Source: an uncultured Bacilli bacterium (GTDB lineage Bacteria > Bacillota_I > Bacilli_A > RF39 > UBA660). Taken from it: DNA of 64,000 nucleotides. The translations under genes and the position numbers were made by a program. The DNA lies in assembly GCA_934101115.1 (NCBI GenBank), contig CAKOPW010000001.1:1-64000 (forward strand), written 5' to 3'. The notes below the pieces were generated by a model, which worked only from the letters and a program-made list of their open reading frames with translations, had not been told where the DNA came from and did no database searches. This document shows, piece after piece, positions 1 to 7,312 of this stretch (positions within the stretch are counted from its first letter, which is position 1; the number at the start of each line of letters is the position of its first letter).

Positions 1-75
1 AATATTGAAAAGTTTTATAAAATTTTATTCATAAGAAAACCTCTAGAAAAAATCTAGGGGTTTGTCTACGCTCTG

Positions 76-106
76 AATGAACAATTTGATATTGTTCATT
101 TTTTTT
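76..106 (+). terminator. Hairpin with T-run before the first gene
   Basis: A perfect 10-bp stem (76-85 with 91-100) with a 5-nt loop runs into T8. It sits about 15 nt upstream of the first start codon. A second imperfect hairpin (about 40-64) lies just before it. The pair could end an upstream gene or act as an attenuator leader for the gene at 121. I could not match it to a known riboswitch. Confidence 0.7.
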
Positions 107-120
107 GAGGAGTAACTTAT

Positions 121-1020
121 ATGGAAATAGGAAAAAATAAAATAAGCAGAAATTCAAACGTTAAAATAGAAAAGTTTGAGGATTGCTTGAAAATATCTGT
201 TAATGATGAAGTAAACAAGTCTGAACTTAAAAATTTAATTGATAATTGTATATTAAATGCGTTAGATTCTTCTTTAGAAGCTGGGACATATTATTATTTT
301 AAAAGACAGGCCGTATCTGCTTTATATGTTTTATTGGGTGATAGAGCAAGGATGTTTTTAAATAAGAATGGTGCTTTAACATCTTTAATAGTTAATGAAA
401 AAAGCTGTTATTATATATTTTCTTCCGATGATAAAAACGTAGATTCTTATTCTTTAAATGAGGACAAACAAGAATGCTATTCTAAAATACTTGAGTTTAT
501 TTCAGAATATGGTAAGGTTGTTGGAGATATATTTTTAAATGATTTACCATATCTTTGTATATCTTCTAGAATATATGTTCCTAGCACTTTTGTTAAAGTT
601 ATTGAGAATGATGGTATAGCGTTAGTACGAGTAAAAAATGCTTATTGTGGTGAAGAATCTTTTTATTATCATATAGTTGATACAAGAATAAATTCTATTG
701 TAGGAAATATATCTATGGATTTGAGTAGAAGAGGGAATGATAATTTTAGATACTGCGGTAATGTCTCTTATGATGTTTTTTTAGGATATAGACATAAAGG
801 ATATGCTACCAATGCTTTAATTTTATTGAAAGAGTGTACTAAAAGATTGGATGATAGTTATAATAAAGAATTATATATATCTACAGTTGTTGATAATGTA
901 TATAGTCAACAGGCTGCTTTAAAAAGTGGAGCAACCCTTTATATGGATACTGATGTTCCTAAAAGTGATAGCCTTAGTTTTATTGGGAAAGTGGATCATG
1001 TTTTGATTTATAAATTATAG
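121..1020 (+). CDS. GNAT-like acetyltransferase domain protein
   Basis: This is a 299-residue protein with ATG preceded by GAGGAG. The C-terminal part (about 185-299) has the layout of a GNAT N-acetyltransferase: a GNISMDL strand, then a YRHKGYATNAL stretch that fits the acetyl-CoA-binding Q/RxxGxG/A motif, then a DNVYSQQAALKSGA segment like the family's N-x-x-S-x-x-x-x-x-K-x-G motif. The N-terminal half (1-180) resembles nothing I recognise and may be a substrate domain. The substrate is unknown. It lies 30 nt upstream of an aminopeptidase gene on the same strand and is probably co-transcribed. Family assignment is by motif only. Confidence 0.65.
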   Translation: MEIGKNKISRNSNVKIEKFEDCLKISVNDEVNKSELKNLIDNCILNALDSSLEAGTYYYFKRQAVSALYVLLGDRARMFLNKNGALTSLIVNEKSCYYIFSSDDKNVDSYSLNEDKQECYSKILEFISEYGKVVGDIFLNDLPYLCISSRIYVPSTFVKVIENDGIALVRVKNAYCGEESFYYHIVDTRINSIVGNISMDLSRRGNDNFRYCGNVSYDVFLGYRHKGYATNALILLKECTKRLDDSYNKELYISTVVDNVYSQQAALKSGATLYMDTDVPKSDSLSFIGKVDHVLIYKL

Positions 1021-1050
1021 ATAATAATGTATACTAATAATGGTGATAAT

Positions 1051-2244
1051 ATGGATTTGAAAAGAAAATATGCACATCTATTATTAGATTGTTTGAATTT
1101 AAAAAAAGGAGATTACTTATTTGTAAGTATACCAGCTTTTGCACAGAATTTTAAGAAGTTGATAATTGAGGAAGCACAAGATTTTGGATTAAAAGATATT
1201 TATTTTGATGAAGTTGATAGCTATAAAAAACATGATTTACTTAAAAACTTAGATCAAGAAAATATTAATAAACATCCTTATTTTGATGCATCTATTTATA
1301 ATAAATATGCTAAACTTGATGCGGGATTCTTATTTATTAGGAGCATGATACCTAAGCTTATGGACGATATTGATCCTATAAAAATCAAAGCTACAACTGA
1401 ACATACTCTTGAAACTCAAAAGTATTTTAGAGATCTTTATAATTCTTCTAAGTTACGTTGGAATATTTCTTGTATACCAAACGAAGAATGGGCAAAATCT
1501 TTAAATATGAGTGAAGATGAACTTTGGGATTATATTTTTAACATATGTATGGTTGATAAGAATACAGATTCCTATGAAAAATGGAATGAATATCTTGAAG
1601 AACTAGAAAAAACTACTAATATTTTAAATGATTATAATTTTGAATATTTGGAATATAAAAACGATGCTGGAACAAATTTAAAAATATATTTGCCTGAAGG
1701 ACATTTGTGGAGCAGTGGAAAAAGTCCAAATGGAGATATATGTAATATGCCAACTTTAGAGGTTTTTACTAGCCCTTTATATAATAAAACTGAAGGGAAA
1801 GTTGTGGCAACTAAACCACTTTTATTCAATAATGTTTTAATAGATGGTTTTTACTTAGAATTTAAAGGTGGTAAAGTAGTTTCTTACGATGCACGTGTTG
1901 GGCTTGATACCTTAAAGACGATTATAGAAACAGATGAATATTCTTGCTATTTGGGAGAATGTGCTTTGGTATCTTTTGATTCGGCAATAAATAAGACAAA
2001 TATTATATTTAATGAAACTTTATATGATGAAAATGCGTCGTGTCATATTGCTTTAGGTAGAGGTTTTAATGAGTGCTTAAGAGGAGAAGTAAAAGATGAT
2101 AAGGAACAATTCGAAAGAGGAGTTAATATATCTAAAACTCATGTTGATTTTATGATTGGTTCTAGAGATTTATCGGTTATTGGAGTAACTCATGATGGAA
2201 ATAAAATAAAAGTAATAGAAAATGGTAATATAGTACTCAAATAA
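1051..2244 (+). CDS. M29-family aminopeptidase (PepS/AmpS type)
   Basis: This is a metal-dependent cytoplasmic aminopeptidase of about 397 residues, normal for peptidase family M29, which trims N-terminal residues from peptides. Candidate metal ligands lie in the conserved C-terminal half: Glu in PTLEVFTSP, Glu in GECALV, His in SCHIALGRGF and His-x-Asp in THVDFMIG. The N-terminal half has the typical small alpha/beta domain. I chose ATG 1051 rather than the in-frame ATG 1027 because GGTGAT lies directly before 1051, a ribosome-binding arrangement that recurs across this window. It follows the GNAT-like gene closely. Confidence 0.88.
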   Translation: MDLKRKYAHLLLDCLNLKKGDYLFVSIPAFAQNFKKLIIEEAQDFGLKDIYFDEVDSYKKHDLLKNLDQENINKHPYFDASIYNKYAKLDAGFLFIRSMIPKLMDDIDPIKIKATTEHTLETQKYFRDLYNSSKLRWNISCIPNEEWAKSLNMSEDELWDYIFNICMVDKNTDSYEKWNEYLEELEKTTNILNDYNFEYLEYKNDAGTNLKIYLPEGHLWSSGKSPNGDICNMPTLEVFTSPLYNKTEGKVVATKPLLFNNVLIDGFYLEFKGGKVVSYDARVGLDTLKTIIETDEYSCYLGECALVSFDSAINKTNIIFNETLYDENASCHIALGRGFNECLRGEVKDDKEQFERGVNISKTHVDFMIGSRDLSVIGVTHDGNKIKVIENGNIVLK

Positions 2245-2277
2245 CTTGGTTTTTAAGCATATAATTGGTAAAAGTAG

Positions 2278-2306
2278 TTGAAATATACTGCTTTTTTTGG
2301 TATATT
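2278..2306 (+). promoter_or_regulatory. Promoter of rpsB
   Basis: TTGAAA (2278-2283), a 17-bp spacer and TATATT (2301-2306) form a good sigma-A promoter. Transcription would start near 2313, giving a leader of about 100 nt before rpsB. An 11-bp inverted repeat (2246-2256 with 2316-2326) spans the promoter. A short palindrome (ATGCAT-AG-ATGCAT, about 2373-2386) lies in the leader. Whether the leader is an S2 autoregulatory site cannot be told from sequence alone. Confidence 0.7.
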
Positions 2307-2416
2307 AACTATGGTTTAAAAACCAAATAAGCACATGTATTGTTTGTATTATCTAGTGGCCAAGAGTTGGTAATGCATAGATGCATGGAAGTAATAACGA
2401 AAAGGAGAGTGTAATT

Positions 2417-3307
2417 ATGGCTGTTGTTTCTATGAATAATTTATTAGAAGCAGGTGTTCACTTTGGACATCAAACAAAAAGATGGAATCCTAAAATGAAG
2501 GAATACATCTTTACATCAAGAGATGATATTTATATAATCGATCTTGAAAAAACTGTAGCATGTATGGAAAAAGCATATGCTAAAATTAAAGAAATAGCTG
2601 AAAATGGAGGTAACTTCTTGTTTGTTGGAACTAAAAAACAAGCTGTTGAAGCATCTATTGAAGAAGCTACTCGTTCTGAATCTTTCTATGTAACTGAAAG
2701 ATGGTTAGGTGGAACATTAACTAACTTCAGAACTATCAGAAGAAGAATTAAAAGATTAGAAGAAATCGAAAATATGGAAAGTAATGGTATGTTTGATGCA
2801 TTACCTAAAAAAGAAGTTATTGGTCTTAAAAAAGAATATGACAAACTAAATAAAGTTTTATGTGGTATTCGTAATATGGATAAACTTCCAAATGCTTTAA
2901 TTATTGTTGATCCTAAAAAGGAAATCAATGCTATAAGAGAAGCTAGAAAATTAAATATTCCAGTATTTGGTTTAGTAGATACAAACTGTGATCCAGATGA
3001 TGTTGATTATGTTATCCCTGGTAATGATGATGCAGTTAGAAGTGTAAAAGTTGTTTTAGGTGCTTTAACTAACGCAATATGTGAAGCTAAAGGACTTGAA
3101 GTTGTAGATTATGTAACTGAAGATGAATCAAGTAAATCAGCTGATAAGAAAGAAAAAGCTCATAAAGAAGAAGTTGAAGTAAAAAAAGAATCATCAAATG
3201 AATTAGATGGTAAAACTGTTACTGAACTTAGAAATATGGCTAAAGAAGCTGGTATTAAAGGTTACTCTACAATGAAAAAAGACGAATTAATAGATGCATT
3301 AAATTAA
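2417..3307 (+). CDS. rpsB: Ribosomal protein S2 with C-terminal Rho-N/SAP-like domain
   Basis: This is small-subunit protein S2. The start MAVVSMNNLLEAGVHFGHQT and the motifs RWLGGTLTNF, ALIIVDP and NIPVFGLVDTNCDPD are diagnostic. ATG 2417 is chosen because GGAGAG precedes it; the in-frame ATG at 2381 has no ribosome-binding site. At 296 residues it is longer than the usual 230-260. After about residue 235 comes a Lys/Glu-rich linker, then about 38 residues (TVTELRNMAKEAGIKGYSTM and on) that fit a Rho N-terminal/SAP helix-extended-loop-helix fold, often nucleic-acid binding. tsf follows after one interposed gene. Confidence 0.97.
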   Translation: MAVVSMNNLLEAGVHFGHQTKRWNPKMKEYIFTSRDDIYIIDLEKTVACMEKAYAKIKEIAENGGNFLFVGTKKQAVEASIEEATRSESFYVTERWLGGTLTNFRTIRRRIKRLEEIENMESNGMFDALPKKEVIGLKKEYDKLNKVLCGIRNMDKLPNALIIVDPKKEINAIREARKLNIPVFGLVDTNCDPDDVDYVIPGNDDAVRSVKVVLGALTNAICEAKGLEVVDYVTEDESSKSADKKEKAHKEEVEVKKESSNELDGKTVTELRNMAKEAGIKGYSTMKKDELIDALN

Positions 3308-3309
3308 TT

Positions 3310-3831
3310 ATGAATAATGAAGGTGTAAATAAACTTTGTTTTGAAGAACTTGGAGAAAAAATTCAAGAAAAAAGTATTGAGTTTCTTCAAATTCATATAG
3401 ATGATCCAAAGAGACTTGAGACTTTCTACCCGTTTACAAATAAGACAAAATATTATGAGTGTGTGGAAGAAGTTATCAAGGATGCGGTAAAAAGACATTT
3501 TAAAATTCAAATAGATGATATTTTTGAAGATGAATATGATTTTCCTTATTTAAGTGATTTATGTTTCTTTGTTAAAGGAATACTTGGATCTTTAGGAAAT
3601 TTTGAAATATTATGGTTTATTGAATCTGACGTTGAAGGTATAATTATTGATAAGCGTGAAGATGGTACAATAGCTAAGATAACTACCAGAGAAGATGTAG
3701 ATTGCCAATTATTGTTCAAAGCCTTGATGTTTGAATTAAAACAAGAGTGTTATCGCATGGAAGGTTATAATTTGGATGAACAAAAATTGAAAAAAATGAA
3801 ATTAAATAAAGAGGAGAATAAAAATGATTAG
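3310..3831 (+). CDS. Unknown protein encoded between rpsB and tsf
   Basis: This 173-residue protein is not recognised. It starts 2 nt after the rpsB stop, without an obvious Shine-Dalgarno, and overlaps the tsf start by 8 nt, so it is probably translated by coupling within the rpsB-tsf transcript. It is mixed alpha/beta and acidic overall, with a Lys-rich C-terminal tail. I see no signal peptide, membrane segment or catalytic motif. rpsB and tsf are usually adjacent, so a gene here is unusual. Its tight packing argues that it is real and expressed with translation genes. Confidence 0.8.
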   Translation: MNNEGVNKLCFEELGEKIQEKSIEFLQIHIDDPKRLETFYPFTNKTKYYECVEEVIKDAVKRHFKIQIDDIFEDEYDFPYLSDLCFFVKGILGSLGNFEILWFIESDVEGIIIDKREDGTIAKITTREDVDCQLLFKALMFELKQECYRMEGYNLDEQKLKKMKLNKEENKND

Positions 3832-4696
3832 TGCTAAAGACGTTAATGAATTAAGAACTAAAACTGGTGCAGGAATGATGGACTGCAAAAAAGCTTTAAC
3901 TGAATGCAATGGAGACATGGAAGCGGCTACTGATTGGTTAAGAGAAAAAGGTATTGCTAAGGCTGCTAAAAAAGCTGATAGAATTGCAGCTGAAGGTCTT
4001 GCAAACGTTTATGTTGATGGTAATAAAGCTGTTATCCTAGAAGTAAACTGTGAAACAGACTTTGTTACTAAAAATGCTGAATTCGTTGAAATGATTGAAA
4101 ATATTGGTAAAGCTATTTTAGCAAGTGATGCAACTACTATGGAAGAATTCAATAATTTAAAAGTAGGCGATGCTACTGTTGCTGAATATGTTGTTGCTAA
4201 AACTTCTAAAATTGGAGAAAAACTTTCATTTAGAAGAGCTGAAGTTGTAAGCAAAACTGATGCTGAAAATTTTGGTACTTACTTACATATGGGTGGAAAA
4301 ATTGCTGTTTTAGTTGTAGTTGAAGGAGCAACTGAAGAAGTTGCTAAAGATGTTGCAATGCAAGCTGCAGCTATGAGACCTGAATATTTAAGAAAAGAAG
4401 ACGTTCCAGCAGAAGTTATCGAAAGAGAAAAAGAAATCTTAAAAGAACAAGCAATCAATGAAGGAAAACCTGCTGATATTGCTGAAAAGATGGTTGTTGG
4501 ACGTATTCAAAAATACTACAAAGAAAATTGTTTAATTCATCAAGCATTTGTTAAAAATGGCGATGTTGATGTAGAAACTTATGTTAAAAATAATGGTGGA
4601 GTAGTTAAATCTATGATCCGTTATGAAGTAGGCGAAGGAATGGAAAAAAGAAACGAAAACTTTGCTGAAGAAGTTGCTAAACAAATTAATGGATAG
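3824..4696 (+). CDS. tsf: Translation elongation factor Ts
   Basis: EF-Ts is the nucleotide-exchange factor for EF-Tu. The protein has 290 residues, the usual length. It begins with the UBA-like domain (ISAKDVNELRTKTGAGMMDCKKAL), followed by the signature VNCETDFVTKN in the core. The central region (about 140-270) covers the two dimerisation-type subdomains. The start ATG overlaps the end of the preceding unknown gene; AGAGGAG lies just upstream within that gene. A strong terminator follows the stop codon directly. Confidence 0.98.
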   Translation: MISAKDVNELRTKTGAGMMDCKKALTECNGDMEAATDWLREKGIAKAAKKADRIAAEGLANVYVDGNKAVILEVNCETDFVTKNAEFVEMIENIGKAILASDATTMEEFNNLKVGDATVAEYVVAKTSKIGEKLSFRRAEVVSKTDAENFGTYLHMGGKIAVLVVVEGATEEVAKDVAMQAAAMRPEYLRKEDVPAEVIEREKEILKEQAINEGKPADIAEKMVVGRIQKYYKENCLIHQAFVKNGDVDVETYVKNNGGVVKSMIRYEVGEGMEKRNENFAEEVAKQING

Positions 4697-4719
4697 AAGT
4701 CGAAAGACTTCTTTTTTTT
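4695..4719 (+). terminator. Terminator after tsf
   Basis: The stem AGAAGTC/GACTTCT with a GAAA tetraloop is followed by T8. It begins inside the tsf stop codon. It separates the plus-strand rpsB-tsf operon from the convergent minus-strand ATPase gene. Confidence 0.92.
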
Positions 4720-4737
4720 GCATTTAAAAAAGGAAGA

Positions 4738-7224
4738 TTACTCTTCCTCTAAATTAATATCATTTAATAAAGAATCAATTGTTGCATCATCTATAAGATC
4801 ATCAAAATAGGCATCTTTTAGAATATCGTTGTTGTCTTCTTTTATTATATTATCTTTCTTATCATCGGTATTTATAATATTTAAATCGTCATCAAAGTTT
4901 AAATCATCTTCTGAAATATAAACATTTTTATCATTTTCGTCATCGACTAATGCTTTAACATCTTCCAATTTATCAAATTCATCTTTATTAGTGTCTAAAT
5001 CGTTTTCTAAGACATCTTTTTTGTTTATTAAACTATTTATATCTATAATATTTAAATCGTCTATATCGATGTCATTTGGCGTCAAATTGATTTTCTCTGA
5101 TTCATGATTTAATTCAGGTAATTCTATTTCTTCTGTTGAGTCAATATCATCAGATTCCATAATGTAGTCAGAATTTTCGTTTAATTCTTCAATTATATCT
5201 TTTATAAGTTTGTTATTGTTTTTATATATTAAACTATCATCTTCAATTAAAGATAGATAAATTAAATAATTGTCTATTTCATTTTGATCTGTTAATTTTG
5301 AAACATCAATTTGTTTTAATAAAACACTTAAACGATCGTTATAAAGCTTTTTAGAAATATCATATTTTTCATCATCAAGTTTTTCTAGTTCTTCATATGT
5401 GCTTAGTTTTATAACTTCTTCGTTTTCTTCGTTGTTATTAAGAACTATAGGCATATTATTTGTATCATCTTTTATAATAGGTAAGTTTTTATCTTCTTCA
5501 ATTTCTACATTATTGTTTTCATTTTCAATTGGAACATCTGCTATTACTGGTTCTTCTTGAACAATAGCCTTTTGTTCAATTGGTGTTTCTTCTTTGATTT
5601 CTATTTGTTTATTGTCTTCATTTTTTTGTGAAATGTTTTGATTTAACATATTTAGACTTTTCAATACATCTTCAGTTATATTTATGTTGATAGGTTGATT
5701 TGAATTTAAAACTGTTGGACCACTTACCATTTGACTTGCTTCCATTTGGTCTTCTAATCCAAGTTGAGTATCGTTTCCTAAATCATCATCTAAATCGATT
5801 AGTTTTAGTATTTCATCAAATGAAGTTTTTCCTTCTAATACTTTTTCAAGTCCATCTTGAAGCATTGTTTCAGTTCCGTCTTTTCCATAAACAAGTTTTC
5901 TTAAATATGGTTTGCTAGCGCCTTTAACAATCGCATCTTTTATTTCTTGGTTAAGAAGTAATACTTCGTGAATTGCAATTCTTCCTCGATAACCGTGATT
6001 ACATTCACTGCAACCAACTGGCTCATATATTTCTTTAACATCAATATCTAAAGCACGTTTAAAAATTTCTTTTTCATAATCAGTAACAGGCCTTTTAGTT
6101 TTACATTTTTCACATAATCTTCTTGCTAGTTTTTGTGATACGATTCCTGATAGGGAAGAACCTAATAAATATCTTTCAACTGACATATCTGTTAGACGTT
6201 CGATAGTATTTAAAGAGTTGTTTGTATGAATTGTTGATAGAACAAGATGTCCAGTTATACTAGCTCTGACGGCAATTCTAGCAGTTTCGTCATCACGAAT
6301 TTCTCCAATCATTATTACATCAGGGTCTTGACGTAAGATGCTTCTTAAAACATTTGCGAAAGTTAAACCGATTTCTACTTGAGCTTGAACTTGGTTAATA
6401 CCTGGAATATTCATTTCTATTGGATCTTCAACTGTTATAAGGTTTGTTCCTTCAACATTTAATTTTTGTAACATTGAGTAAACAGTAGTTGATTTACCAG
6501 TTCCAGTAGCACCAGTTACAAGAATTATACCATTTGGTAATGCAAGCATTTTTTTGACTTTTTCAAGATTTTGTTTATTGAAATCTAAAGCCTCAATACC
6601 AGCGGCACTCATAGAATAGTCCATAATACGTAGAACAATTTTTTCACCTAAATTGGTTGGTAGACTGGATACACGAATATCAATTGTTTTGCCATCTATC
6701 TCACTTCTTATAGCACCATCTTGTGGGACTCTTGATTCAGTAATATTCATTCCAGATATAATTTTTATACGGGTAATCATATTCTTTTTTACATATAAAG
6801 GAACGATAGAGTAGTCATTTAAAACACCATCTACTCTTAATCTTATTTTAATACCACCATCAAATGGGTCAAAGTGAATATCGCTGGCTCCTTTAGCGAT
6901 TGCATCTAGAATAATTGAGTTTACTATGTCAGTTATAGGAACATTGTTATAATCAAAAGTTACCATACCATCTAGTAATTCTTTATTATCCATTTGATGT
7001 TCTGATGCTGATATAACGTTGTTTTGTTCACCAATGTAGTTTCCGTTTTCATCTATTAGAGATGGATCGATTGGATTACCAAATTCGTCTACATATTCAG
7101 TTACACCTTTATAGTTTCCATTTTCATCTATTAAAGAAGGATCAAGTTCGTTTCCAAATTCATCAACATATTTAGTTACTGAATTATCGTCGACTATTTC
7201 GCCTTTTAAATCGTTATTGTTCAT
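4738..7224 (-). CDS. PilB/GspE-type secretion ATPase with N-terminal repeats and long acidic tail
   Basis: This 828-residue cytoplasmic ATPase is of the kind that powers type IV pilus or type II secretion assembly. About residues 95-475 form the core: an N2 domain (ASDIHFDPFDGGIKIRLRVDG), Walker A GATGTGKS (about 238-245), Walker B DPDVIMIGEIRD (about 300-311), a His box (THTN region) and two CxxC pairs (about 371/374 and 405/408) for zinc. Before it are two copies of a YVDEFGN-x2-DPSLIDENGNY repeat (about 19-63). After it is an approximately 345-residue tail dominated by Asp, Glu and Asn, absent from typical PilB. The prepilin at 11608 is a likely client; PilC- and PilD-type genes are not in the window. 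Confidence 0.9.
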   Translation of the reverse strand: MNNNDLKGEIVDDNSVTKYVDEFGNELDPSLIDENGNYKGVTEYVDEFGNPIDPSLIDENGNYIGEQNNVISASEHQMDNKELLDGMVTFDYNNVPITDIVNSIILDAIAKGASDIHFDPFDGGIKIRLRVDGVLNDYSIVPLYVKKNMITRIKIISGMNITESRVPQDGAIRSEIDGKTIDIRVSSLPTNLGEKIVLRIMDYSMSAAGIEALDFNKQNLEKVKKMLALPNGIILVTGATGTGKSTTVYSMLQKLNVEGTNLITVEDPIEMNIPGINQVQAQVEIGLTFANVLRSILRQDPDVIMIGEIRDDETARIAVRASITGHLVLSTIHTNNSLNTIERLTDMSVERYLLGSSLSGIVSQKLARRLCEKCKTKRPVTDYEKEIFKRALDIDVKEIYEPVGCSECNHGYRGRIAIHEVLLLNQEIKDAIVKGASKPYLRKLVYGKDGTETMLQDGLEKVLEGKTSFDEILKLIDLDDDLGNDTQLGLEDQMEASQMVSGPTVLNSNQPININITEDVLKSLNMLNQNISQKNEDNKQIEIKEETPIEQKAIVQEEPVIADVPIENENNNVEIEEDKNLPIIKDDTNNMPIVLNNNEENEEVIKLSTYEELEKLDDEKYDISKKLYNDRLSVLLKQIDVSKLTDQNEIDNYLIYLSLIEDDSLIYKNNNKLIKDIIEELNENSDYIMESDDIDSTEEIELPELNHESEKINLTPNDIDIDDLNIIDINSLINKKDVLENDLDTNKDEFDKLEDVKALVDDENDKNVYISEDDLNFDDDLNIINTDDKKDNIIKEDNNDILKDAYFDDLIDDATIDSLLNDINLEEE

Positions 7225-7287
7225 ACTATCAACCCTATCTTATTTTATTCCATAATAATTATACAATAGGCAAACATTTATAGTCAA

Positions 7288-7312
7288 GAAAAAAACCGAT
7301 GTAAAATCGGTT
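7288..7312 (-). terminator. Terminator after the class A PBP gene
   Basis: Read on the minus strand, a 7-bp stem (AACCGAT/ATCGGTT, 7294-7312) with a 5-nt loop is followed by a T-run. It overlaps the PBP stop codon. It lies between the PBP gene and the downstream ATPase gene, so the ATPase probably has its own promoter. Confidence 0.85.

Noticed and set aside
38..106. Purine, preQ1 or fluoride riboswitch
   Set aside because: Some bases recall these (GTCTAC, CTGAATGA) but conserved cores are missing.
2246..2326. Long-range inverted repeat as a terminator of the aminopeptidase gene
   Set aside because: The arms are 59 nt apart, contain the rpsB promoter, and there is no T-run after the second arm.
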